64,000 nucleotides of DNA from Anarhynchus alexandrinus (Eukaryota > Chordata > Aves > Charadriiformes > Charadriidae), in contig VUYV01000047.1 in assembly GCA_008711295.1 (NCBI GenBank), positions 3,271,517 through 3,335,516 of the forward strand. Reading direction: 5' to 3'. The notes under the pieces were generated by a model that was not told the DNA's origin, ran no database searches, and was given only the letters and a program-made list of their open reading frames with translations. Position 1 is the stretch's first letter. Each line of letters opens with the position of its first letter. Made by a program: the position numbers and the translations under genes. This document shows positions 48,170-58,977 of this stretch, piece after piece.

Positions 48170-50329
48170 CATACCGCTTGCACAAGGGGAAAAGGGTTTA
48201 CCCCAAAACTATGTATTGCTGCTTTACTGCCCTATTATAACGTCTGAATCCTTCAGGGCAGAATGGGAACTGTTAAACAGGTAGGGAATATTTCCAACTA
48301 TTCAATTTAAAAGTTGGAATCCTCATTATGAAGAAAAACAGTCATTCCGCATAAACGCCACTAAAAATCCATAAGGTTGTGGTCTCCCTCTAAGAGTTCC
48401 TTACAATATTAACCACATAACAACACGGATTTCGAAACAACCACTCTGCAACACCCCCAGCCTAGAGCTTAAAATATTAAATATCTCTAGTCTTTTACTT
48501 TGGTCCTGAAACATGCATACTAATCCAAATCTGCCCGGGAAAGCATGGAGAATTATCTTTTCGATATGGATAGATATGTTTCAGAAATGCATCTTTGCTT
48601 AAAGAACTCTCAACTTTCTTTTCGATATTATACATAAAATATTTTCATTTTCTATTAAATCGAAGAATATATGTGTCATATATAACCAGAAATCTGAATG
48701 CGTTTCTTTACAAATCTGCAGAGATCTCGATGTTTAATATATGAAAGAAGACCTGTTTGAAGAATTTCAAATGCTAAACTTATTATTGAATCCATTGGGA
48801 TTTAAGAAAAGTTGCGATACATAACGGTGGGAGATGAGTGCTCGTGGTGGAAGTGCTCTCTCAAAGAGGTACAGCAGCACATGGAAAGGCAGATGGAGAG
48901 GTTCTCTATAGGTAACTAAGGATGGAAGGCGAACACGGGTGGATGGGTATCAGCGATGGAGCTCAGACTATTGTCTTCTAAGTCATTAAAGTCACTGTAC
49001 TTGTCATTGGTATGATCTTCATCCTACCCTCGCTACGGCTGCTGTGATTGACGAAAAGTCTTTTATTATCTCTCCTCTGGGAAAGAGGAAGGTGGGCAAT
49101 AGACTAAATAGCGATTCTTGACAGCATGCAAGTTATCGATTGACAGTCCTAAAATCTAGCAATATATCTGTTCAGTCGAGGCTTTATACACACCAGGAAA
49201 AATGTTACAAATGGAGCTGGAATGGTGAAGATTTTGTGGAATAACTTAGATAACCACACATTTTACATTTCGTTGTGTTGGTTTTCACTGTGCCTTGAAA
49301 ATCCAGGTTTCTTCATTGCACTACGTACACATCTAAAGAGAAAATATAATTATTCTAATAGCAAAATATCTGAATTTTTGAAAATAACTACGGATCATAG
49401 ACAGCAGCTCTTAGCTGCAGCTGTTTCCATCATGACACTAATTCGCCATTCATTTGAATGGGGCTTAATGGTGCTGTCATAATAATCTTATTGTGACACC
49501 AATGGAAGTTCATGGAGACAATGCAACAATGTTAAGATTAAATAAATTGATGTCCCTACTGTGATATGTTTAGCATCATATTCTGAAATTTCTATATTTG
49601 GGGAGCTTAATTATATAGAATTTATTAGTCTGACATATTAACCTCATTTTTATGGCTTCCTCGAATGCTTCCAGATTTAATTAAATAATTCTCTATAGCT
49701 GCACAAGCTATTGACTTCTCTTGAATGTATTCATGAGTCTTCTCTGTTCTACAGAAAACGTAGTGTCGGGTTGTAATGGCAAAGTATTTTTGGCATGTCA
49801 TTGTCCTATCAGAAATCCAGAAGTCCAGCTGGCTGTAGTTTTTGCGTACGTTACATTTGCGAAACACTACACTTTACAGATGATTAATGAACCACTCCAT
49901 CAATGGCTGTACAAATACAAAACCTGGTTTGGGGCAGAAATACCTGAGTATATAGCAATAGGTGGGAAAGAACTTCCTGAAATTTGAGAAGCCATGTCAA
50001 ATAGAAAAGAAACACGTAGATAGATTTTTGGAACTGACCACAGCACATATCATAAAAAGATACAGATCAACCCCTCAAAACTTTAGACTACAGAATTAAT
50101 AAGTATTTTTTCCACTGTCAAAAATTTAATCCTATTCTGATTATATTTCACATCTCTGGGTAAACCTTGCATTAAAACGAATATTGGATGTTAGCTCAAT
50201 CTGTGGAAATATCAGTTTCAGAATCAGAATCTCAATATGGGTGAACTGTGCACTTCATTTCTAAAATTAACAAGTTTCAAAAAAAATGTAAAGGGAACAA
50301 CAAAGTGTTGCTGAGCCCTGATCCTTGTC
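48170..50329. other. Non-coding AT-rich stretch
   Basis: No gene is recognised. A short imperfect hairpin, GTCATAATAA with TTATTGTGAC around TC, lies at 49476-49497. GCAGAAATACC recurs at 49934-49944. Open frames are under 90 codons. Confidence 0.6.
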
Positions 50330-50902
50330 TGTAACCACAGGTGCCCGCTCTCCCCAAGGCGGAGGTATCTCGCAGCGTTTGACGAGCGCTGTAATATTCC
50401 CTGTCAATTTTACATTCTGCTTGGCAGCAGCGGAAACCTGACAGGCATCAGCAGAGTGATTGGCAGTACCATGCCTGATAATGCGAGTCAAAGCAATTGG
50501 CAACAGCACCACTATCCCCCTCGCAGGGTCCAGAATTTACTTATAAGCTCACGGGTGACCTTTGATGATACAAGCTGGAAGGGCATGGAAAGGAGAAGAC
50601 TTTTTCTGTCCCTTAAAATTTATGGCTGGTGTATTTTTTTTTATACCTTATTAGACATTGAACTAAAGCAGCCCCTGATCTGGGATACTTCAGCTGCAGA
50701 CACAACTCCCATCACTTTGTCGGGGCTGCATTGCCTCGGACCAAAAAACAGTAACTCTGGTTTAATAACGTATGTAATTCCCCTTTTCATATTTACATCT
50801 TTGATTTCCCCAAGTGCAGACAAACGTGGTGAAGCCTTCCTGCATCAGGACATTTCTGTGAAGATTAATCAGTTAGCGTTCATAGCGAGGTCTGAAAGAT
50901 AA
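50330..50902. promoter_or_regulatory. Regulatory-looking block (candidate conserved element)
   Basis: A CpG-bearing patch (about five CpGs at 50350-50395) is followed by sequence rich in factor-like words, including CTTTGATGA (TCF/LEF-like) near 50560. A plus-strand open frame of 148 codons (50456-50902) and a minus-strand frame overlap it, but no domain or codon-bias signal is evident. An enhancer is more likely than a gene; an unknown exon is not excluded. Confidence 0.3.
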
Positions 50903-53900
50903 GTCTTACATACACTCATCACCACTTGACGTCTGTCTTGCACCTACCGTTAGGTTTCCACGTGTTCACAACATTTTTTTTGTCTGAGAGCTCAATCATG
51001 AGTCTCTCTGTCTCAAAATCCCAAAAGAATTCAAAATTTGACACAAGAAGCTCAAGTTCTCAGACCTTACAGTAAGTATTGTAGTATTAAAGCAGAGGGG
51101 AACATGAACCTCTCAAGAGGAGCGAGGAAATGGGAACAAATTTGTTCCGAGGTGAACAAAACCAAATTCACAGAAAGGCTTGGGCTGTTCTCTTCTTCAC
51201 CCTCTACTCCTACCAATCCAGCTGTCCCTCCCAAATCACAACAGCTTTCCAGTTGCATTTGACATACGTATGAAACACACGTCCAAAACCATCCCCATTA
51301 AAGCACGGATATTACCTTTTGTTTAGATTTCATAACCTATCACTTCATATCTTATGGTTTTGCGCTCATGAGCACTTTATACGTCTGTTTCAGAAAGTTC
51401 TGCTGGGGCGGAGGGAGAGATTTTGATCACTGGAAGGCAGAATTAAATTGGGAGAGACAACTGGACTCAGTAAAACACGCCTTGCGTTGCTGGCCTGATA
51501 TGCCAGCTCTCTCTGTTGAGGTACCTAGAAACCAGAGGTTTTGAGAGGAATGTCATCTAATGCTATTTTCTGAGCCCCTAAAGCCTTTTGTCCTCACATT
51601 GCTTGTCACCAAGCAAGACCCTTGTTTGACATGACAGTAGGCTTGAGTAAAGGCGTTCATTATGCCAAGATATTCTGATCCCTTATGCCTTTCTTTTCTT
51701 CATGAATATTTCCTTGGTTTTTTCATATTACACTGAAATTAAAACAAGATGAATTCTCCCTGCATTTAATGTCGTCAGGGTTAGACGGTTCCAAGAGGAA
51801 TTTTTCAAGATTTTTCTCCAACTGCACTTACTTAACTCTCTATAAATTGGATTAGGTATGTATTGCAACACCTGGGAAAATCAGGAAAAGTGAAGAATAG
51901 CTTCGTTTGAAGCCTGACCACTGCACATCCTTTATGCTTTTCTTCAGCCAAGGTTTATACCCCCTGAACTGCTGTGGTGCAATGTTGCAATCCACAAAGA
52001 TTTAAAATTCATCAAACAGACAAAGTGTACATTTAATACTCACATGAGGGAATACAGAATGCCTTTCAATGCATCAAACTCCTAAACCTTTTACATCTTT
52101 CATTTTTAAGCTACATGGATTTTGATTTGTACAATTTTAAAAATATTCTGAAGCCTAGTCAATCTAACACTAAAAAGCACTGTTGCACAGTAAGAAATCA
52201 AGAAATACAATTCAGCAAACCTGGTATAGTTGGTCCCCAGGGAAGTTTTTTTCCAATTCTGTTTGTCATAGCCCAGATCCATCATGTCATGCTAGCCTAA
52301 CTTACTACTTCTGTCTTTTTTTTCCCCCCCCTTTTTTTTTCCCTTTTCTTTCTCTTTTACCCTTTTTTGGCACACTCCAACTATTTTCTGTTAAACTAGT
52401 GCTGTCACACAAGAAAACATATAAAAATGCTCTTTTGCAAACATACTGTTTGGTCTCTACTGAACTCTCCAGAGCCACGGATTTCTCTCACTGTCTTTAT
52501 CAGGGGTGAATGTTGACAGATCACTGAACCTTACTGTCAGCGGTGACAGGCTTAAAGCTGTTTTGTGCAAGGTGGAGAAAAAACAAAAAAGGTTTCTGTG
52601 CCTTGCATCTAGAAGGTCCCTGATTTAACAACAAAGGCTTATGTTCAAAGATGATTAGCTTAAAGGCATTTCAGAGAGTTTTGATTGTAGCAGCAGTTGG
52701 GTGTCTTGCTACTGGGTGAAATATGTATTCCCCTGAGAACAAAGGCGGCAGCAATCCTATTCTGCTGAGATGGCAACTTTAATAATTCCATGTATTTATC
52801 AGTATTGTGTCAAGATCTTAAGGATTTTGCCCTTCAGGTGAAGTTGGAGGTAGATGGAATAGATACGGTGCTGAACAATCCCACTAAGATATACATGGAA
52901 AATGTCCCATAATGTCCTGGGGGAGAGATAGAAAAGATTCCTAAGGGTCTGAACACACATAACATAGATAAATGTCTTCGAGGTTTACGAAAAGAAGGCT
53001 GAGATTTTTACACCGGGCTTTAGCCTGTGCAAAAAGTGGTGAGACCAGGTGCTTTTTCTCCATGCAGAGAAGCATTAAAGAAGTATTAATAGTGTAAATT
53101 ACCCAGCTGTATTTTCACCCAGAAGTTAAACCAGAGAAAAATTAGGAATGCAGATTAACTATGGAATGCATTGAAAATAATGTGTCATATTTACTGTTGG
53201 ATCTCTTCTAAGAGACCCAACTTGAAACGTAAATAATGGGATTCGTTTAAAAAAAAAAGAAATAATTGGAGAGATTACCGCAGCGCATAGTGGTATGGGG
53301 AGGGCTTGACTGAGCACTGATATTACACGTAGATAAACTTACACAGAAACAAAACACCTCTTTGCCTTTGGATACACAAATGCTTTCTATAAGGTTACTC
53401 AACGTGCCCATGTCCGGCGACACCAGGACAGATTTCACTGTCCCACAATGATAATGACCAACAGGGAGAAACTATTCATTTGGTGAGGATATATCTATCT
53501 CTTCATGCGCCATCAGAGAGATATAGGGGACTTTCAGAAGGAAATGCCTCCTAATTAATGATAGTTCAGAGCCTTATGAAGTGTGAAAGACCGTCTGGAG
53601 GAATGTGTAGCGTAAGCATCATTCTGAAGGGCCCGGTAGTACAGGACTAAAAAGCAATAAAAATGTAGGATTAACGTGCAGGATAGGAGGAGCAGGAGCT
53701 GGAGGAGATATAAGGTCAGATTTCAAAATATTTGGATGCCTTAAACATACCTATTTGAACAATGATAAGGTCACAGTAAGCTTTTCTCTTTCAATGCCTT
53801 GAAAACTTCATATTTTAAGAGAAAAAAAAAAATCACCACATTTTCCTTGACATGTTTACTCCCTTAAAGTTGGTGACTTCTTGGCCGTGCTTCATTAATT

Positions 53901-54180
53901 AAGATCTCATGATGCTTCAGGAATTACCATGGAGTCACTAGTCATACATGCCTTGACACTGCAGTGGTTGTATCAACCTATTAGTAGGCAGTTCATATTA
54001 GAAATAATTTTCACCAGTTATTTATAAGATGCAAATTTTCATGTTATTAAGGATTTTTTATAGAATTGGATGGTTATAAAAGAGAACATCTCTATTCCTC
54101 TAAAATCACAAAACAGGAAAATGGCAGAAATACCCGAAAGAATCTTTCTTAAAGCAGAATTTTCAAACATATCAATTCTG
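50903..54180. other. Non-coding stretch with pyrimidine tract
   Basis: A T/C tract occupies about 52310-52367. There are A runs near 53250 and 53821. GCAGAAATACC lies at 54124-54134. No gene or repeat family is recognised. Confidence 0.6.
52310..52367. repeat. Pyrimidine tract
   Basis: About 58 bases almost entirely T and C, including T runs and C8. It is simple sequence and yields phenylalanine/proline-rich false open frames. Confidence 0.9.
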
Positions 54181-54510
54181 TTCTGACATGTTTGTCTTAT
54201 GCTGTGTCAAGTGGCAGAGCTGTGCCACTGGCCACCGCTGCCCAGCTAACGTCAACGTGTCCCTTGACTTTGCCTGGCAGCAGCTGTGCCCGCAGCCTTT
54301 CCGGTTCCCAGTACCAACCAGTGCTGCCAGGAACACGGCTAAGCTCTGTGGTGGGAGAGGACACACATGTTGGCAGTTTCTCAGTAGGCTGAGCATTTAC
54401 GCAGACTCTCTAGGATCACGTCTAAAAAGACCTGTTTTCATTTTGTGCAAGGTTTGGTGATGGTTAACCCAGAGTGAAGTGGTAAGATCCAGGGCAATCA
54501 TTTCCACGCC
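54181..54510. other. GC-richer patch
   Basis: Three overlapping open frames (two plus, one minus; up to 90 codons) cover this patch. None shows a family motif. It starts the GC-richer interval that continues to about 56.9 kb. Confidence 0.4.
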
Positions 54511-54514
54511 AAAC

Positions 54515-54631
54515 TCTTTTCTTTTTTTTTTCTTTTTTTCCCCTTTTTGGTTTGGTTGAGATTTTTTTTTTCTTTTTTTTTCCCTTTTTGGTTTGGTTGA
54601 TTTTTTTTTTCTTTCTATCTTTCTTTCTTTC
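54515..54631. repeat. T-rich tandem repeat (period about 41)
   Basis: T/C runs contain two exact copies of CCCTTTTTGGTTTGGTTGA (54541-54559 and 54582-54600), then a CTTT-repeat tail. It is a local tandem duplication in a pyrimidine tract. The lysine-rich minus-strand open frame here is an artefact. Confidence 0.85.
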
Positions 54632-54639
54632 ACTGCATG

Positions 54640-56105
54640 GGTTTCTGGCATGTATAGGTGCCCCAAGTTTGCCAGAATTTAGCTACATATCATCAAATTA
54701 CCGTCCCTTTGTAGTTCAAAATAGATCTGTTTTCTGCAGGCCTATTTTCCCTCCCAACTTGATTCATTATTGAAGCTAAAGTTCTACACTGAGCCTCTGC
54801 TCTGATTACACAGGCGTGGGATTACTGGGGTGGCTGCAGCCCTCCCAGGAGCCCTATTCCATGGAGCATTCACCCACCTATGCCAGGGCCGTACCAGGGT
54901 AGAAGTTGTGTCAATGGACAGTCCTCTCCTCCTTCATCCCCAAGCATGGTGCAGCTGCACCAGCCCCTGGATTACAAATCTCTCATCTTCATTTTTTATT
55001 TCAGAGCTACCATAAGGTGACCGGAGCTGGCAGGGACTCCCATGGTCCAGCTGGTGAGAAACAGGCTGTGGCAAGCAGAAGTTAGCTCAAAACAGACAGA
55101 GAAAAATTCATTTCTGGGGATGGAAAGACCTAAAACACCATTCCTTCAGACAGTCCCCTGGATAGAGACCCCCAAACTATCTAGCAGTCTGGGTTTTAAA
55201 GATATTCGCCACAAGTTGAGGGCCACCACCAGCTGGAAGCAGCTCAACCAGTTGAGTAGGTATTTTAAGACCAAGTTGGTATTTTAAGACCAAGGTGTGT
55301 TTAATATTTTAGGACCAAGGTGTGCTGCTATACCTGGAGAGGGTGATTTGTGTTCACACCTGAGCCGGGCTTCTCTCTCTCCCTCCCTCCCCAGTCTTCT
55401 TGCAGTGGTGGCACAGATGGGGACTCTCTTGTGGGACGGGAATCACTGGTGCTCTGCCATCCTGCAGTGCAACTGCTCTGCTTCTATCCAAAGACCAGCA
55501 ATCTTGTTTTCCTAAAAGCCTTTTCAAATGATATGTGCACATGGCATCTGTTTGCAATGTATATTTGCCATTAGTGTTTTTAAGTAGGAATGGTAGAGTC
55601 CGTATGGCACAGAACATAAGGATTGCCATGGTAATTAGTCATTATTTGGACTAGCAGAGTAACCGCTATCAAAGACTCTTAACTCACTCATATCCTAACG
55701 TACTCGACATGTATTTTCTTTGTTTCTGCCCTTTATCTAAAGTATTTTTGCTCTGAAAATCCCGTTGATATTTATCATTTTCCTGACACATTAATCTATA
55801 CAGGAAAATTAAGTATAACATTTTTAGGAAAGTTTCCTTTAAAATTTTTTGAGGATTACACATTTTTCATTACAAAACAGCATCTTTATAACATCTCTAA
55901 ATCACCATGAGTTAAAGGAAGAAAGAGTAACACCTCCATAACAAAGCATATATGTATCTCCAGTTGATCTATGAAGAACACAAAAGTGATTATTTACCTG
56001 CAGCTTTTGTTCTCTGAGATGTGTTTACTGTGTATATAGTCACAGTCTGTGTCTTATTTCTGAAAGTCAGATTGTTTTTTGGTTTTTTTTTTATTTCTCA
56101 AGCAG
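54640..56105. other. GC-richer non-coding stretch
   Basis: Many overlapping open frames under 95 codons occur on both strands. A CT-rich run (TCTCTCTCTCCCTCCCTCC) lies near 55372-55391. There is a tandem repeat at 55261-55323. No gene is recognised. Confidence 0.5.
55261..55323. repeat. Three-copy tandem repeat (about 19-24 bp unit)
   Basis: TATTTTAAGACCAAG occurs at 55261, again from 55280, and as TATTTTAGGACCAAGG from 55305. Units are similar but spaced slightly differently. It is a small minisatellite-like array, probably from local slippage. Confidence 0.85.
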
Positions 56106-56247
56106 CCGGCAGGTATGCCCCAGCATGCCCACCGCCGCAGAGCTTTCCTCCTGCCCGGGAAAGAGCGTTCCTAGCTCAAGCTCAGAAATACCGTGCTGAG
56201 GAGGGCTGTGATGTCAGTAAATACACTTCAGAGAGGAGTGGCCATAG
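56106..56247 (+). other. Candidate exon (142 bp), unrecognised
   Basis: A long T tract ending TTATTTCTCAAGCAG (56105) gives a strong acceptor-like site, and GCCATAG|GTATGAAA a good donor-like site at 56247/56248. One frame (phase 1 in, phase 2 out) is open throughout. Hand counts give about 63, 61 and 48 percent GC at codon positions 1, 2 and 3. The peptide is hydrophilic, with a proline-rich start and a charged middle. It fits an exon but no family is recognised. Confidence 0.22.
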
Positions 56248-56249
56248 GT

Positions 56250-57186
56250 ATGAAACTGTTCGTTTTCCTCTGACCACCTGTATGTATTTCGGAGTGTTCC
56301 CCAGTTGCTGCAAAGTTGAGGAAGGGCAATGCCTCTGCACTTGGTGAGAATACAGTGGAAGCTCCAAGTGCGAGTGGTTCCATGCCACATCAAACTGGAG
56401 ATGGATGAGCCTGACTGTCCCAGGCAGGGGACAAATCTCAAAGGCTCAGGGTTGAAGACTACAAAAGCCCTCTCTCAAGCTAGAAGGATGGAGATCTTAG
56501 AATCTTACTCCAACAGAAGGAAAGGCTCAGCATCTTCGTTCACAGCAAGTCACCCAGGCAAGAAAGTGGGGTAAGCACATAAAGTGGGACAGACACCAGA
56601 CAACAGAGCACTCTGGTCCTTTTACCTATGAAGGGAGTCCTTTTTTTTCCCCCCTTAATGAAAATATAAGAATTTCCTCTGAGCTTCAATGCTGTGCTTT
56701 GTGCACATGGGGGAGAGCTGCTTGGTCTCGGAGCTCCCCCTCACCCACCTGCACTGGGTGGGAAGTGGGGCAGATGCATGGGGTTGCAGGAGAAGGTTTG
56801 CAAGAAACCCCCAAGTCCTACAGCACCCGTGATGAACATGGCAGGCCCTTAGAAGAGCACAAGGACTGTCCTTGGAGGCTTTGAAGTCTGGAGATGAGCA
56901 AAACAGTGTTTGATGCTTAGTAATTATGCTAAGTGGGCAGGTGGGAGCCAGATGCTAAACAACAGCTTCAGATGTGAAGGCACTGGTGCCCCAGTGCTCT
57001 GCCTAGACCCGTCTGTAAACATTAAAAATATTCAAACATTAAAAAAAAAAAAATTAAGATCTGATCCTGAAAGCGTGCTAGTAAGCAGCAGAGTATGTTC
57101 TACTGGTTGCCATATTGGCGTGTCTAGAGCATTTGGATAAAATTTCTACATTTGTATATTTTATGTTGGATTATCATTTCTTACAG
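56250..57186. other. GC-richer non-coding stretch, then AT-rich
   Basis: Open frames reach 81 codons and are unsupported. There is an A run at about 57041-57052. No gene or repeat family is recognised. Confidence 0.55.
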
Positions 57187-57230
57187 TTTCCACATGTTCT
57201 TTCATCAGGAAAATAATGCGCGATCAAATG
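57187..57230 (+). other. Candidate microexon (44 or 22 bp)
   Basis: Two acceptor-like sites (ATCATTTCTTACAG ending 57186; TTCTTTCATCAG ending 57208) precede a segment ending CAAATG with a near-ideal donor GTAAGTCC at 57231. Two frames are open in the 44-base version. The segment keeps GCGCG CpGs inside AT-rich DNA, which hints at selection. Neither length is divisible by three. Confidence 0.18.
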
Positions 57231-57346
57231 GTAAGTCCTATTTTTAAACTGCCTTTATGCAATTGAACTGAAAATATTAGTTTATCTTGTGCTATTCTGT
57301 CAAGCAGTATTATACTGATTAAGTTTTTAAAATATTATTGATGCAG

Positions 57347-57379
57347 ATGGAGTATACATAACCTGTGTTTATACTCCAT
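57347..57379. repeat. 10-bp inverted repeat, 13-base loop
   Basis: ATGGAGTATA (57347-57356) and TATACTCCAT (57370-57379) are exact reverse complements. The stem is too short for a microRNA precursor by itself. Confidence 0.8.
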
Positions 57380-58905
57380 TTCATGTGCTTACATCTTGAA
57401 TCTTGACAAACTTTGAATTTTTGACCGTACCCTTGTGAAGGATCAGAATGTCGTAACCCCTTTAGTCAATATTTTGAAAGGCTAATTTGAGTGAGTAATT
57501 GCATTCCAGTTCAGAAGAATATTAAAATAACTAGTTTATGTGAACACATCCATCCTAATGGAAATACACATTCCAGAAGAGTTGGAAGAATTAGCTTAAT
57601 ATCACTGCTGTATAAAATTCAATGACTTGAGCTTTCAGGCAGGGCTGCACAGGCAGACTGAAAACATTTTGGCTCGCTTGGGTTCGCATCCACTGTATCT
57701 GCTTCCAATCTCAAATTCCAATAAACGAACAACAAAGAAATCAAAAGGAAACTGCGTGGCTCGCCAGCTTGAACCTTGCTTGCAGAGAAACCAGACAAAA
57801 CCACACAGTGTGAGGAAACAAACATAAAAACACAGTGTAATATGTTTTCTATTGTTTCTGCCAAAAAACATCAATGGGTCCAGATCCACACAAAATCTGC
57901 CTTCTTCTGCTTAAATTTACCCCACGCTCACTGAAGGACTGGTGAGATTTAGTGAACTCTCAAGTAAACGAGGCCAAGTTCTGGTGTAACCTTCGTTTTC
58001 TTTCATTGTAAAAATACCACACACAGCTATCTCTCGGAATTAAAGAGACAAATTCCTGGACAATTAAAACAAACCGTTATGCTTATGTTCAGCTCACTTT
58101 TTCCTCTATATAATGCCTGCTACTTCCATGCATAGTTGGGAAATTAGACGATATTATCCAAACTCGTAGCTTGAGCGGTACAAACAGTACAGTGGCACAA
58201 GCATACATGCAACAATGAAATCCTCACAGCATTACATTTTAAGACTGCTCCTAAGCTGGCAGCGTCTGTGGCGCAGGAATAAACCTGATGGCGATAAAAA
58301 TGTATGGGATATATACCGGATGCAAGTTGCTGCTATGGACTGTATCCCTGGTGTCGGGCACATACTCCACTCTGAACCAGAAGAGCATTTCTCCACAAAA
58401 TTGTTGGAGAAAAATTATATTCCTTTAAAACATGTTAGTTCGATGAATTACCAGGTTTAGGCAACAGGACTTCCATCTAGAAAATTCTCTATCAATTCCA
58501 GACCTCCATTCATGGACCGCTTCAGTATATATACCTGCATAGATACTGCCTCTGCCACCTGAGCGAGCTACTACAGTGAGCAAACCACCAAGAAATGATA
58601 AAAAGCCACCTCTGCCCGGTTGACGCTCTCCTGGCATCAGCACCTGCAGCCTGGAGAGGTCATTAGTCAGGAAGACTTACATACATACAGGTATACAGCC
58701 ATATATATATATATATACACACAGATATAGTCGCTGCTTTGTGTTGGCTTGGTCTTGAGTTAGGAGGAGAGCTGATGACTAACGTAAAGATACATTAGGC
58801 AGAATGTTTTGGGGTTTTTTTTTAAGCTTCTCGTGTTGACTCATTGTTAATCTAAAAGTCTCAGGCTTTCATACAGACCGAAGAGAAGAGAAATTCTTAG
58901 TAACA
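57380..58905. other. Non-coding stretch with (AT)n run
   Basis: An (AT)n run lies at 58701-58717. Open frames on both strands reach 84 codons with no family features. No gene is recognised. Confidence 0.6.
58701..58717. repeat. (AT)n microsatellite
   Basis: About eight AT units followed by a short ACAC stretch. It is an ordinary dinucleotide repeat. Confidence 0.9.
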
Positions 58906-58977
58906 ATCACTGTCCTGTTCACAGTTAAATACTGTTACAGATGGGAACAGAAGGACTTATTGCTGCAGGACAGTGAT
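58906..58977. repeat. 12-bp perfect inverted repeat, 48-base loop
   Basis: ATCACTGTCCTG (58906-58917) and CAGGACAGTGAT (58966-58977) are exact reverse complements. The loop contains a smaller ACAGT/ACTGT pair. It is the longest exact inverted repeat found by eye. Overall length (72 bases) is hairpin-RNA-like but the loop is large and mostly unpaired. Confidence 0.85.

Noticed and set aside
54397..54666. Lysine-rich minus-strand open frame
   Set aside because: It is the translation of a pyrimidine tandem repeat.
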